64,000 nucleotides of DNA from Roseiarcus sp963709655. Lineage in GTDB: Bacteria > Pseudomonadota > Alphaproteobacteria > Rhizobiales > Beijerinckiaceae. Positions 27,879-37,446 of the stretch are shown here, piece by piece. A program made the translations under genes and the position numbers. The notes beneath the pieces are model-generated. The model was not told the DNA's origin and did not search any database. It saw nothing but the letters and a program-made list of their open reading frames with translations. The stretch spans positions 34,541-98,540 of the forward strand of contig CAVPXF010000007.1 in NCBI GenBank assembly GCA_963709655.1, read 5' to 3'. Position 1 is the stretch's first letter. Each line of letters opens with the position of its first letter.

Positions 27879-28806
27879 TCACCACAATTGCCTGAAGGTG
27901 AAGCGCACGGTCTGCGAATCGGGTTCGCCCACGGGTTTGGCGACCACGCGCTCGTAGTTGAGGCCAAGGTCGGCGCCGCGCCACAGGCGCAGGCCCATGC
28001 CCGCCCCGAACTCGCAGCGTATTCGCCATGTTGTCCTGGCCCACTCCATCGATGCTGGTTTCGCCCCCGACATTGTAGAACGCGTCCAGCGACAGCCAGA
28101 GGGCGTCGGTCACGTTGCGGCTCAGATGTTCCTCAAGGCGCAGGACCGGCTTCTGGGAAAGCGTCTGCGCGCCGCCCACCAGATAGTTGTTGTTGTCGGT
28201 GAACACTCGAGCCGAAACATAGGTCTCGACCCAGGTCCAGCCTTGGTCCGGCGTGTAGCTGAAATTGACGGTTGGCGAGACCATCCAGCGGTTCGCGCTC
28301 GGGTTGATCGGCGAGGTCGGATTGTATGTGCCGAGCGGCGTCGTCACCAGCAGATGAAAACTCGAGAAGGTCTGCGGAACGAACGACTGGAACTCAGCGC
28401 GGGTCAGCGCCGGGCCGCCGAAAATGTTCATCTGCCAGAGGAAGCCGACATCGGAAACGCCGTTCGTGCTGGCCCGGAATGGGCCGGCGCTGGTGTCGAT
28501 GAGCGCATAGGGCAGAACGATCGATAAACCGCCGGTGCGGCCCCAGTAGTCCATGATGCGCGTGACCACCACTGACTGGGCGAATACGTTGGAACGAATC
28601 CCCGGAATCGTGTCTGTTCCGTCCTCGGGGGTAAGCGAGGTCGTGTAGCTTGCGTTGGTGTTGACGAGCCAGCTGTCGACCGGCGCGTTGAGATAGTCGC
28701 GGGCTGAGCCCGCGTGCGCGGCCAGGCCGGGCCACAAGGAAGCCGCGACGCAAACGCTTGCGAGCGTCCTGAACCGGTTCGCTGGCCGCGCGCTTCGCGC
28801 TCGCAT
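27879..28806 (-). pseudogene. Outer-membrane transporter-like protein (COG4313/phenol-degradation type), C-terminal frameshift
   Basis: A secreted beta-barrel-type protein. The N-terminus has a signal peptide (TLASVCVAASLWPGLAAHAG) and the body has alternating hydrophobic strands (GGLSIVLPYALIDTSAG, SSFHLLVTTPLGTY, RWMVSPTVNFSYTPDQGWTW). It resembles outer-membrane proteins annotated as putative MetA-pathway of phenol degradation or SphA-like, thought to pass hydrophobic compounds. Near 28010 the frame must change: before it reads DNMANTLR, after it EFGAGMGLRLWRGADLGLNY, then a typical barrel end TVRFTFRQLW with stop at 27879. The unshifted frame gives a non-barrel arginine-rich tail. It lies just downstream of the Tat-signal P450 gene and may form an operon with it. 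Confidence 0.65.
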
Positions 28807-28861
28807 CTAGCCTCCCGCAATCGCTCCCTCGCTCGGAGGGAGCGCCGGTCGAGGCAGGCGC

Positions 28862-30457
28862 TTACGCGGGCCTCGAGAACCCGATGTCGTCGTCGATCAC
28901 CGCGCCCGGGCCAACCGGAACCCTTCCAGGCCTTGGTTGATTGAGATTGTGGAAGACGATCTTATCGCGCCACACCTTGCGGAGAAAATCCGCGAACACG
29001 TCGATCGTCAGTTGCTCGCCGGGGCAGCGGCGATAGCCGAAGCCGAACGGGGCGAATCCAGCATAGTCGCAGACTGGGTCCGGCTTCCCGTCGGCGACGG
29101 CGAACACTGTGCCGAAGCCGCTGTTGGTGATGCCGGTTTTGCGCCCGTCGCTGACCGGAAGCGTCGTAATGTCGAATGGGCAGCGCGGCAGCCCGATCTC
29201 TTTGCATTTCGCCTCATCGACCTCGGCGCTGGTCGGGACGCTCAGGTAGCGCTCGGGGTCGAAACGGTGAGGCTCCTTCCAAAGCCGGGGGTCGAAGCTG
29301 GTCTCGGTGTGCGGCGTGTTCATGTAGGCGTGCCGCTCGTAGGGCACGCCGAACTGCGCGAACGGCGAGCCGCCGTAGAACGATGAAGCCCGGGTGTCCG
29401 TGATTGTGGAAATGCTGCCGCCGTTCGGCGAGATCGTGCGGAAGAGCTCCATCACCAGAAGCTCAAGCGGCGAATAGGGCGCTCCATTGGCGTTGTCCAT
29501 GCTCCCGCTCATCGTCGTTTGAAACGCCGCGCGCACCGTCGCGTCGCCGCCATTTTCATTCAGGCAATTCATGACGCCGAAAATGGAATTGCCCCATTGG
29601 CTGAACGCTACGAAATTGTGGAAGCATTCGAACACCACGTCCCGCTTGGCGAAATATTTCCCGTCGCCCGCGTTCTTTAGCCAATAATAGGCGATGGTCT
29701 TGTCCGGATCGGCGATCCGCCCATTCGCGATATCGTCGAGCCTTTCGTCGATCCACTTGGTCAGGAATGGCCGCAGCGCCCTCACGGTCATGTAGTTTTC
29801 GTAGACAATCTCATTGAGCGGGTTGCGGTAAGCGAGCACCGTGTTGAAAGCCTCACCGATCGTGCGGACCTGAGGCGGCACCCCGTCGCCCTTCACGCCG
29901 AGATGCAGATCCCAATAGATGTCCCAGTAATAGTCGAGGTAGTGGCGCATGAACGGCTTGTCGGCGAACTTCGGATCGAGAAGCTTGTCGAAAAAGTCGA
30001 CGACCTTGGCCTGATATTTCGGCGCGTACAGGTCGGGTGTGACGCCAGCGAAATAGATGCGCTTGCGCAGATTGTTGTCGCCGCGTTTCTCAAGCCCCTC
30101 GAGGAAAACCGTCACGCCGTCTGAAGGGGTCGGCGCCCAGTCTTCGTAGAGCATGCCCCAGAAATCCCAGGGGATCGCGTCTTGCTTGGTGAGCGGCAGA
30201 TCGATCATCGGCAAAATCGGCCGCTCGCCCGCAAAGATGCTGCCGAGAAAAAACGGGACGACGGCATTGTTGACGTAATCGCGATCGAAGTGGCTCGGGA
30301 TGGTGGCGCGAAATCGCTGCAGGGCCGCGGAGAGGTCGGGAGCCTGACGGGCGGCCGTTCCGCCATCCCCGAGGCTCTGGTCCTTGGCGGAAACTCCTCC
30401 GGCCACGGGCATGAGAGCGGCGACTCCGGCGCCTGTCAAAAACGTGCGTCGTTCCAC
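28862..30457 (-). CDS. Cytochrome P450-like protein with Tat signal
   Basis: A 531-residue haem-thiolate-type protein. The proximal haem-binding motif FGFGYRRCPGEQ carries Cys478, the K-helix ExxR is present as Glu337-Leu-Phe-Arg340, and a P450-like HRFDPERYLS segment lies between them. Unusually, the N-terminus is a twin-arginine signal (ERRTFLTGAGVAALMPVAGG), suggesting export of the folded protein to the periplasm. The I-helix region (FECFHNFVAFSQWGNSIFG) lacks the usual AGxxT and is reminiscent of CYP74-like hydroperoxide-metabolising enzymes, which need no oxygen or reductase. That comparison is from memory. The gene is followed on the same strand by the outer-membrane protein. The substrate is unknown, possibly an oxidised fatty acid. 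Confidence 0.78.
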   Translation of the reverse strand: MERRTFLTGAGVAALMPVAGGVSAKDQSLGDGGTAARQAPDLSAALQRFRATIPSHFDRDYVNNAVVPFFLGSIFAGERPILPMIDLPLTKQDAIPWDFWGMLYEDWAPTPSDGVTVFLEGLEKRGDNNLRKRIYFAGVTPDLYAPKYQAKVVDFFDKLLDPKFADKPFMRHYLDYYWDIYWDLHLGVKGDGVPPQVRTIGEAFNTVLAYRNPLNEIVYENYMTVRALRPFLTKWIDERLDDIANGRIADPDKTIAYYWLKNAGDGKYFAKRDVVFECFHNFVAFSQWGNSIFGVMNCLNENGGDATVRAAFQTTMSGSMDNANGAPYSPLELLVMELFRTISPNGGSISTITDTRASSFYGGSPFAQFGVPYERHAYMNTPHTETSFDPRLWKEPHRFDPERYLSVPTSAEVDEAKCKEIGLPRCPFDITTLPVSDGRKTGITNSGFGTVFAVADGKPDPVCDYAGFAPFGFGYRRCPGEQLTIDVFADFLRKVWRDKIVFHNLNQPRPGRVPVGPGAVIDDDIGFSRPA

Positions 30458-31041
30458 CGCTGAATTCCTCCCGTGATTTGGGCACGGACCTTAGGGACCG
30501 GCGGAAGGCCAGTCAACTCGCGCCCTGCTCGAGCGCGATTCAAGGCCTCGCGGCTCGGCACGATGGACAGAAGATTCGCGCGTTGACGCGACCGTGTTGT
30601 GACGGCTGGGGACAGTCGCCGACGCAAGATCGCGTGCCCGGGCGAGGGGCCGCGGCCTGCGACGGTCCGCTCTTCACCTTGGACGTTCTGCCACTGCCTG
30701 GATCAAGGCCTGCTTCGGCCGGTGGAGCCTACCTGGCGTTCGCTATGGGGATGACGCCTTTGTCGCCAAACTCCTGTCGTTCCCGAGGCGAGCTCGTAGG
30801 CCTGCAATCGGCCCATCTCTGCCAGTGCATCGAGCGTGCGGCTCCCTCTACATGTAGTGGGCGCCTGCATTCAACGGATGGCACGGACCAAATCGGCCAC
30901 TGCCAACCCCGTCAAGCTAGACGGACTGTCTATAGCCTCAGAATGTGTCGGCGTGCGCGACGCTCGACCTGCTGGAGTTCCGTTCTGGCGTATCTGTCTT
31001 CGCGATCATGGAGAATTTCTTCTCTTTATCGTGTCGAAACC

Positions 31042-31185
31042 TCAAGCCGTTGCGCTGGCCAGAAACGCGCGCGTCTCCGCGAGCACACGATCCTGAAAGT
31101 CGGGGTCTAGAGCGAGCGTCGATCCTGGCGTCGGCTGGCCGTGGTGATCGAAATACGCGTCGGTCCCGCGAGATTTGTCTGTCAT
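31042..31185 (-). CDS. Hypothetical 47-residue protein (doubtful)
   Basis: A short frame starting at ATG 31185 and reading MTDKSRGTDAYFDHHGQPTP, ending RVLAETRAFLASATA. The amino-acid composition looks protein-like (acidic start, amphipathic helical end), but there is no convincing ribosome-binding site and no family is recognised. It may be the remnant of a longer gene. Confidence 0.25.
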   Translation of the reverse strand: MTDKSRGTDAYFDHHGQPTPGSTLALDPDFQDRVLAETRAFLASATA

Positions 31186-31254
31186 AATCCGCGTTATGAC
31201 ACGCGCCGCGCGCTCGGGCGTATGTCTATATCTGTTGAAGGGCGGCAGAATCGT

Positions 31255-31358
31255 CATTGCGAGGAGCGCAGCGACGAAGCAATCCATCCGCCGCCGCGCC
31301 CCTTGACGTGGATTGCTTCCCGCCGGGCTCTTCGACCCGGGGGTCGCTCGCAATGACG
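31255..31358. repeat. Dispersed inverted-repeat element (CATTGCGAGG type), copy 1
   Basis: CATTGCGAGGAGCGCAGCGA with the following CGAAGCAATCCA (31255-31286) is opposed by TGGATTGCTT (31309-31318) and TCGCTCGCAATGACGA (31344-31359) in reverse. A better-preserved copy is at 61050-61136. The middle of this copy carries an extra segment (CCGCCGGGCTCTTCGACCCG). Confidence 0.75.
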
Positions 31359-31572
31359 AGGGCGCCTTGGTTTGACATGAAAACCGCTCTGAGATCCAAA
31401 GACCCAGGCGGCGTGGCGTGATCCTCCTCACGGCTTTTCGAAGCCAACTCGGCTAACGCAGGCTTTGGTGGCTTTGGATTCCGCCCTGCGGAGCGCTCAC
31501 CCATCCCATCGACGCGGCGCGGAATTCCGCTATCATTGCAAACCGGCCGCTCGAGCCGATCCCGAGGACGCG

Positions 31573-33504
31573 ATGTCTGACGCCTTTCCCATCTCCCAGG
31601 ATGCGCAGCAGGGCAAGCTCACGACGCCGCTCGGCGCGGATGTGCTGGGACTGTCGCGCTTCAGCTGCGTCGAGGGCCTGAGCGAACTGTTCGAGATCCG
31701 CATCGAGGCGGTCAGCACCCAGGCCAATATCGACTTTTCCTCCGCGCTCGGCCTCGGCGCGACGATCGAGCTCAACACCCAGGACGGACAAAAGCGCTAT
31801 TTTCACGGCATCATGACCGAGGCGCGCTGGGGCGGATCGAAAGAGGATCTGTCCGTCTATCAGATGGTGCTCAGGCCCTGGCTGTGGCTGCTCACGCGCA
31901 CCTCGGATTGCAAGATCTTCCCCCAGATGACGCCGACCGACATCATCAAGAAGGTGTTTTCCGACCGCGGGTTCTCCGACTTCAAGGACTCGACCACCGG
32001 CTCGCCGCCGACGCTCGAATATTGCGTGCAATATCGCGAGACCGACTTCAATTTTGTCTCCCGCCTGATGGAGCATTTCGGCATCTATTATTTCTTCGAG
32101 TACGCCGACGGCAAGCACACGCTGGTGCTGGCGGACGCCATATCGTCTCATTCGCCGGCGCCGGGGCTCTCGAGCGTGGACTATAACCCGGTCGACGACG
32201 CCGAGCGGCGGGAGAGCCAATATATCGAAACCTGGTCGCTCGGCCGCCGGTTGCAGACGGGCGTCTTCGTTCTCGAGGACTACGGCTACAAGACGCCATC
32301 CGCCAACCTGCTTGCGCAGTCGCAAGACCCCGGCGGATACGGCCACGATTCCATGGAGATGTTCGACTACACCTACACCTACGTCGACACCGAAGGAAAC
32401 AACTTCGTGACCCAGAGCCAGGGCAACGATTTCGCCAAATACAGGCTCCAGGCCGCGCAGTCGCTCGACCAGCGCAGGACCGCTTCGGGCGCGGCGCCGT
32501 CACTGTTCTCAGGCGCCTTGGTGACGCTGCAGAAACATCCCGACGACGGCCAGAACAAAGAGTATCTCCTCACCCATTGCACGCACGATTTCGAGGAGGC
32601 CGAATATCGTTCCGGCGCCGCGGGGGGCGCCGGCGCCGCGAGGGGCGCCGGCTACGCGGGCAGCGCCGGATATGTCGGCAATTACGAGCTGACGCCGAGC
32701 GACCGCCAGTTCCGGGCGCCCGCGGTCACCCGCCGGCCGGAAATCGTCGGCGTCCAGTCCGCGCTCGTCACCGGCCAAGGGGAGATCGACGTCGACGACG
32801 AAGGGCGAATCCTCGTGACGTTCTACTGGGACCGCTTGAAAACAAACTCCCGCCGCGTGCGCGTGGCGCAGGTCTGGGCGGGCGCCGCGGGAAAGCGCGG
32901 CGCCCTGTTCACGCCGCGCGTCGGCGACGAGGTTCTGATCCAGTACGAGGACGGCGACCCGGACCGGCCGATCGTCATTGGATCCGTCTACAACGGCACG
33001 AACACCGTGCCGATGGACCTGCCGTCAAAGAAGGTGAAGTCGGGCATTCTCACCCTCTCGAGCACGGGCGGCTCGGGCTACAACATGTTCCTGTTCGACG
33101 ACACCGCCGGCACGGAGATCGTCAAGTTGCGCGCCCAGAGAAACCTGATGTTCAAGGCGCTCAATGACGAAATTCGTGACATCGTGCACGACCAGACCGA
33201 GAACGTCGGCAACAACGAGACGATCAACGTCGGCTATCCCGTCGGCAGCGGTCCGCCGGGTAGCGGCGAGTTCACGTTGAATGTCTTGAACAAGGTGACG
33301 ATCAACGTCGGGCCTCAGGGAAATCCTCTCACGCAGCTGATCATGGACACACAAAGCATTACCCTGAACGTCGGACCCAACGGATCTCTCAGTCAGACCG
33401 TGATGAACACGATGAGTATCGCCACCCAGTCGACTCAGATCAAGGAGACCGGGAAGGCGACGATCAGCAACGACGCGCCGATGGTGAAGATCAACTGCGG
33501 ATGA
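31573..33504 (+). CDS. vgrG: Type VI secretion tip protein VgrG
   Basis: A 643-residue VgrG spike protein. The gp27-like domain starts near FSCVEGLSELFEIRIEAVS and contains the conserved QYRETDFNFVSRLMEHFGIY (residues about 155-175). The gp5/OB domain follows near residue 390 (GQGEIDVDDEGRILVTFYWD; PRVGDEVLIQYEDGDPDRP). The C-terminal beta-helix spike has repeated strands (ITLNVGPNGS; KVTINVGPQG). A Gly/Ala-rich linker (AAGGAGAARGAGYAGSAGY) sits near residue 350. ATG 31573 is chosen because homology starts there. No tss structural genes are in the window, so this is an orphan vgrG cluster relying on a T6SS encoded elsewhere. No C-terminal effector extension is seen. Confidence 0.95.
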   Translation: MSDAFPISQDAQQGKLTTPLGADVLGLSRFSCVEGLSELFEIRIEAVSTQANIDFSSALGLGATIELNTQDGQKRYFHGIMTEARWGGSKEDLSVYQMVLRPWLWLLTRTSDCKIFPQMTPTDIIKKVFSDRGFSDFKDSTTGSPPTLEYCVQYRETDFNFVSRLMEHFGIYYFFEYADGKHTLVLADAISSHSPAPGLSSVDYNPVDDAERRESQYIETWSLGRRLQTGVFVLEDYGYKTPSANLLAQSQDPGGYGHDSMEMFDYTYTYVDTEGNNFVTQSQGNDFAKYRLQAAQSLDQRRTASGAAPSLFSGALVTLQKHPDDGQNKEYLLTHCTHDFEEAEYRSGAAGGAGAARGAGYAGSAGYVGNYELTPSDRQFRAPAVTRRPEIVGVQSALVTGQGEIDVDDEGRILVTFYWDRLKTNSRRVRVAQVWAGAAGKRGALFTPRVGDEVLIQYEDGDPDRPIVIGSVYNGTNTVPMDLPSKKVKSGILTLSSTGGSGYNMFLFDDTAGTEIVKLRAQRNLMFKALNDEIRDIVHDQTENVGNNETINVGYPVGSGPPGSGEFTLNVLNKVTINVGPQGNPLTQLIMDTQSITLNVGPNGSLSQTVMNTMSIATQSTQIKETGKATISNDAPMVKINCG

Positions 33505-33592
33505 ATCGCCCTTACGCCCGGCGCGGAAGGGATCGGGCGCGGCGATGAGGCGGCGGCCAACGAGGGCGCAAGGCCGGAGCGAGGAGCAAGGC

Positions 33593-34183
33593 ATGTCGAC
33601 ACGACTCCGTTTCAACGCCGCCGGCCAGGTCTTTGAAGCGTTCCCGCGCGTGACCGCCGAGATCGGCCTCAGGCCGAACGGCGAGGAGGCGCCGGTCGAT
33701 TTCACCCGCAGGCTGCTCACGCGCGGGGTCGGCTTTGACCCGATCGTCTATGTCGCCTCCGTGCTGCCGCGGCGCGAGGCGGTCTGGTGGGGCTGCCAAT
33801 GCGTGCGGGCGCTGAATGGCGGCCGGACCGACGACGCCCTGCAGGCCGCCGAATCCTGGGTGCGCAATCCCGAGGAGGCCGAGCGGAGGGCGGCGCTGCA
33901 AATTGGCATGTCGGGCGACACCGGCGCCCCTTCGACCTGGCTCGCGCTCGCCGCCGGCCATTCCGGCGGCAGCATCGCACCGGAAAACAGCCCTTCCGTG
34001 CACGCTTGGGCGGAAGCGACCGCGACCAACCTCAAGGCGGGGCTCATCCTGGCGATCGTTCAGCGGCCCATGGCCGAGATTCAGCCCTGGGTGCGCGCCT
34101 GCGTCGAGGCCGGCATGCGCTTCGCCGATGGCGGCGACGCCAAAGTGACGCCTCCCCCCGCCGGGAAAGCCAGCGCCGCCTGA
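33593..34183 (+). CDS. DUF6931-like protein, T6SS-associated
   Basis: A 196-residue soluble protein beginning MSTRLRFNAAGQVFEAFPRV, with LPRREAVWWGCQCVRALNGG in the middle and a helical C-terminus. It resembles DUF6931 proteins, small helical proteins found beside vgrG genes; their role is not established but adaptor or chaperone functions for spike-loaded effectors are commonly suspected. It follows vgrG by 88 bases on the same strand. ATG 33593 has a good GGAGC ribosome-binding site; in-frame codons upstream look non-coding. Confidence 0.6.
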   Translation: MSTRLRFNAAGQVFEAFPRVTAEIGLRPNGEEAPVDFTRRLLTRGVGFDPIVYVASVLPRREAVWWGCQCVRALNGGRTDDALQAAESWVRNPEEAERRAALQIGMSGDTGAPSTWLALAAGHSGGSIAPENSPSVHAWAEATATNLKAGLILAIVQRPMAEIQPWVRACVEAGMRFADGGDAKVTPPPAGKASAA

Positions 34184-34208
34184 GCCGTCGAGCCCCCGAG
34201 GTGCGCCG

Positions 34209-34604
34209 TCAAGAGATCATCTCGGTCGACTGGCCGGCATAGTCCACCTTGATCACTCCGCCCCATGTGCACATGAGGATGCTGATGTCGTCCAGGGCGG
34301 GCACGCCGTCGAGGATCACCGGCGGCGCTACGGCGCCGGGAACCCAGGGCGCCGGCGTGACCGGTATGCACGGCATCGGCGTCAGGACGCCCAGCGCCGC
34401 GGCGGTCGCGGACGCGACTTCCGGGTTGCTCGGCGTGGTGCACATGCCAAACGGCATGATGTTGGTCATCGGGATGTGATCGTTGATGTTGGCCGCCGGC
34501 TGGCTGCTGGTGAGCATCCGATGGATCGGTAGCACGACCATCGTGCTCGGCGCCATGCCGAACGAGCACATCAGTATCGCGCCGTTGCAGACGTGAAAGG
34601 GCAT
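34209..34604 (-). CDS. PAAR-like/DUF4280 spike-tip protein
   Basis: A 131-residue protein beginning MPFHVCNGAILMCSFGMAPS, with the Pro- and Cys-rich segments characteristic of DUF4280 (NIMPFGMCTTPSNPEVAS, then TPMPCIPVTPAPW and ILMCTWGGVIKVDYAGQ). DUF4280 proteins are PAAR-like caps of the VgrG spike. It is convergent with the DUF6931 gene, 25 bases away. Opposite orientation is unusual for a PAAR partner, but its position in the cluster supports the assignment. The 210-base gap up to xseA holds nothing recognisable. Confidence 0.85.
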   Translation of the reverse strand: MPFHVCNGAILMCSFGMAPSTMVVLPIHRMLTSSQPAANINDHIPMTNIMPFGMCTTPSNPEVASATAAALGVLTPMPCIPVTPAPWVPGAVAPPVILDGVPALDDISILMCTWGGVIKVDYAGQSTEMIS

Positions 34605-34814
34605 CGATCGAGCTCCTGTTCGCCGTGTGCGCTCCCGATTCGGGGACGGTGTTAGTTGCCGAGGGCGGCCAAACCCGCCTCGCCGGGAGCGTAAAGCGCA
34701 TCCTGCTTCATTGCACGCGACTGGGCAATCCTGGCCGGGCGATACGCTTTAGCGGCCCTGCGCGCCGGCTGACGGTCGCTCGCGCCGCCCGCCGCGATCG
34801 GGCATAGTCCGGCG

Positions 34815-36416
34815 ATGGCCGAACCGGACGTTCGCGCGAGCAACGCGCCCGAAATCACCGTCAGCGAACTGTCGAGCGCGCTGAAACGCGCGATCGAGGA
34901 CCGCTTCGGCTATGTGCGCGTGCGCGGCGAAATCTCCGGCTACCGCGGCCCGCATTCGTCCGGCCACGCCTATTTCTGCCTGAAGGACGCCAACGCCCAA
35001 CTCGATGCGGTCATCTGGCGCACCGCCTTCGCCCGCATGAAAGTCAAGCCCGAGGAGGGGCTCGAAGTCGTCGCGACCGGGCGGCTGACGACCTTCCCCG
35101 GCAAGTCGAGCTACCAGATCGTGGTCGAGCAGCTCGAGCTCGCCGGGATCGGCGCGCTGATGGCGCTGCTCGAGGCGCGGCGCAAGAAGCTGGCCGAAGA
35201 GGGCCTGTTCGACCAGGCCCGCAAGCGCAAGGTTCCGTTCCTGCCCAAGGTCGTCGGCGTCGTCACCTCGCCGACCGGCGCGGTCATTCGCGACATTCTG
35301 CATCGCCTTTCCGACCGTTTCCCCGTGCGGGTGCTGGTGTGGCCCGTGCGGGTGCAGGGGGAGACCTCGGCGGCCGAGGTGGCGGCGGCGATCGACGGGT
35401 TCAACGCGCTTGGCCCCGGCGGCTTCGCGCCGCGGCCGGACGTGCTGATCGTGGCGCGCGGGGGCGGCTCGCTCGAGGACCTGTGGGGCTTCAACGAGGA
35501 AATCGTCGTGCGCGCCGCGGCACGCAGCGCGATCCCGCTGATCGCCGCGGTCGGCCACGAAACCGACTGGACGCTGATCGACCATGTCGCCGACCTGCGC
35601 GCCCCGACCCCGACCGCGGCGGCCGAGTTCGCCACGCCCGTCCGGGCCGAGCTGGTCGCGACGGTCGCCGACCTGGACGCGCGGCGGCGCGGCGCCATGC
35701 GGCGACTGGCCGAGCGGAGGCGCGCGGATCTGCGCGCGCTCGTGCGCGCCCTGCCGGGCGGGGAGGCGCTCGTCGAGAGCGCGCGGCAGCGGCTCGACCG
35801 GGCGGGCGAGGCGCTCGCTGTTCGCTGCCGCGGCGCCGTCGATGCCCGCGCCCTGCGGCTTGCGGGCCTGGCGCGCGGCCTTGCTCGCCATTCGCCGCGG
35901 GCGCATCTCGCCGGACTGAGCGAGCGCGTGCGCGGCCTCTCCGGGCGGGTGGAGCGCATCGGCCCCATCCTGATCGAACGCCCGCGGCGCGATGCGGACG
36001 CGCTCGTGCGGGAGCTCGCGCGCGGCGGCGCGCTGATCGCGCGTCGCCGGATGGAGCGGGCGGAGGGGCTCGAGCGGCTCGTCGCGCGGCTCGGCCGGGC
36101 CTATTCCGACCGCCAAGCGGCGCGACGCACGAGACTCGCGGCGCTCTGGCAGCTCGCCGGCGCGGTCAGCTATCGCGGGGTGCTGGCGCGCGGCTTCGCC
36201 CTGGTTCACGACGAATCCGGCCGCGCGCTGCGCCGCGCCTTCGAAGCGCGCGAGGGCCAGCGGCTGACGATCGAATTCGCCGACGGGAAGATCCCCGCCA
36301 TCGCCGGACGCGGCCCGGCGCTTGAGCCGGCGGCGCCCGAAGCGCCAACGCCTCAACCCCGGGCCCGGCGGTCCCGCGACGACCGCAACGCCGGCGGCCA
36401 GGGCTCGCTCTTCTGA
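34815..36416 (+). CDS. xseA: Exodeoxyribonuclease VII large subunit
   Basis: Catalytic subunit of exonuclease VII, which degrades single-stranded DNA from both ends; 533 residues. The N-terminal OB fold is seen at residues about 15-110 (VSELSSALKRAIEDRFGYVR, GPHSSGHAYFCLKDANAQLD). The catalytic core has VGVVTSPTGAVIRDIL and VLIVARGGGSLEDLWGFNEE, followed by AVGHETDWTLIDHVADLRAP with the catalytic Asp/His cluster. The C-terminal half is Arg/Ala-rich coiled-coil, as usual. The GC-rich 3' region is full-length. The small subunit gene xseB is not adjacent. Confidence 0.95.
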   Translation: MAEPDVRASNAPEITVSELSSALKRAIEDRFGYVRVRGEISGYRGPHSSGHAYFCLKDANAQLDAVIWRTAFARMKVKPEEGLEVVATGRLTTFPGKSSYQIVVEQLELAGIGALMALLEARRKKLAEEGLFDQARKRKVPFLPKVVGVVTSPTGAVIRDILHRLSDRFPVRVLVWPVRVQGETSAAEVAAAIDGFNALGPGGFAPRPDVLIVARGGGSLEDLWGFNEEIVVRAAARSAIPLIAAVGHETDWTLIDHVADLRAPTPTAAAEFATPVRAELVATVADLDARRRGAMRRLAERRRADLRALVRALPGGEALVESARQRLDRAGEALAVRCRGAVDARALRLAGLARGLARHSPRAHLAGLSERVRGLSGRVERIGPILIERPRRDADALVRELARGGALIARRRMERAEGLERLVARLGRAYSDRQAARRTRLAALWQLAGAVSYRGVLARGFALVHDESGRALRRAFEAREGQRLTIEFADGKIPAIAGRGPALEPAAPEAPTPQPRARRSRDDRNAGGQGSLF

Positions 36417-36444
36417 GGCGGCGGGATTTCGTTTCGGCGCCGCT

Positions 36445-37260
36445 TCAGGCGGCGCAGGCTTCGTCGTCGTCGCCGAGCGGGCGCGCCGGAGGCCGCGGCT
36501 CCGTGTAGGCGCGTCCCGGTCGTTCGGCTCCCGGAGCCTCGTCTTCGAGCCGCCCTGCGAGCCAATCCGGCAGGAACGCTTCGAGCCAGGCCGCCACGCG
36601 ACCGTCGTGCTGGAACCAGCCGCCGAGATGGCCGGGGCGCTGCTGCGCGCCGGGACGCGTCAGGCGTTCCGCCCCGCGCAATGTCCACCTACACATCATG
36701 TGGTAAGTGACTTCCGGGTGGAACTGCAAGGCGACGGCCCGGCTGCCGTATCGATAAGCCTGAATGGGAAAATCCTGGCCGCCGGTGGCGAGCAATTCGG
36801 CGCCCGCGGGCAGGTCGAATCCGTCCGAATGCCACTGATAGACGCAACGCGGAAAGGGTTCGGCGCAAAGGCCGTCTCCCGCGGGTTTGGGCTGGATGGC
36901 GAAATAGCCGATCTCGCTGCGCTTGTCTTCGTAGCTGTACACCCGCGCCCCGAGCTGGCGGGCGAGCATCTGGGCGCCGAGGCAGATGCCGAGCAGCGGC
37001 TTGCGTTCGGCGAGCGGCACGGCGAACCATTCGATCTCGCCTCGGACCCAATCGGCCGAATCGTTGGCGCTCATCGGGCCGCCGAACACGACGACCCCGT
37101 CATGCTCGGCGAGGGTCTTCGGCAGCGGCTCGCCGAGACTCGGGCGGCGGATGTCGAGGCGCGCGCCCATCGCCCTGAGCGCCAGCCCGACCCGACCCGG
37201 GGTGGAATGCTCCTGATGCAGAACGATCAGCACGACCGGCCGACGAGCCATGCTCGCCAT
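36445..37260 (-). CDS. Class I glutamine amidotransferase-like protein
   Basis: A 271-residue protein with a GATase1 domain. The nucleophile elbow is GICLGAQMLARQLG (Cys near residue 95) and the catalytic His-Glu pair is FHPEVTYH near residue 178. An oxyanion segment VVVFGGPMSANDS precedes it. It resembles GMP-synthase-like glutamine amidotransferases (YfeJ/GuaA-like) that lack a synthase domain, and may hydrolyse gamma-glutamyl compounds. ATG 37260 has GAGGTG upstream; a second ATG is three codons in. It converges with xseA. Confidence 0.88.
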   Translation of the reverse strand: MASMARRPVVLIVLHQEHSTPGRVGLALRAMGARLDIRRPSLGEPLPKTLAEHDGVVVFGGPMSANDSADWVRGEIEWFAVPLAERKPLLGICLGAQMLARQLGARVYSYEDKRSEIGYFAIQPKPAGDGLCAEPFPRCVYQWHSDGFDLPAGAELLATGGQDFPIQAYRYGSRAVALQFHPEVTYHMMCRWTLRGAERLTRPGAQQRPGHLGGWFQHDGRVAAWLEAFLPDWLAGRLEDEAPGAERPGRAYTEPRPPARPLGDDDEACAA

Positions 37261-37446
37261 GGATTCACCTCGAACTCTCGTTGGACCCCCGCGATCATAC
37301 GCGCAATTCGCATGATAGCGATGCAACTTTCGCGCCGAAAGCGCGGGCAACGGCGTCGCCGACCGTCTGCCGACATTTTTGACGCGCCGCGCCTTGCGTT
37401 CGCGCGGTCGCGCCGATATAGACACGGCCCGGCCGGCAGCATTGTG

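Larger units (their letters stand above)
30458..31572. other. Intergenic region with repeat element and one doubtful small frame
   Basis: About 1.1 kb separates the P450-like gene and vgrG. It contains the inverted-repeat element at 31255-31358 and a weak 47-codon frame at 31042-31185. No other gene or RNA could be supported on either strand. Confidence 0.5.

Noticed and set aside
30836..31096. Plus-strand frame of about 86 codons between the P450-like gene and vgrG
   Set aside because: No ribosome-binding site, no family, and mixed codon usage; an overlapping minus-strand frame is equally plausible.
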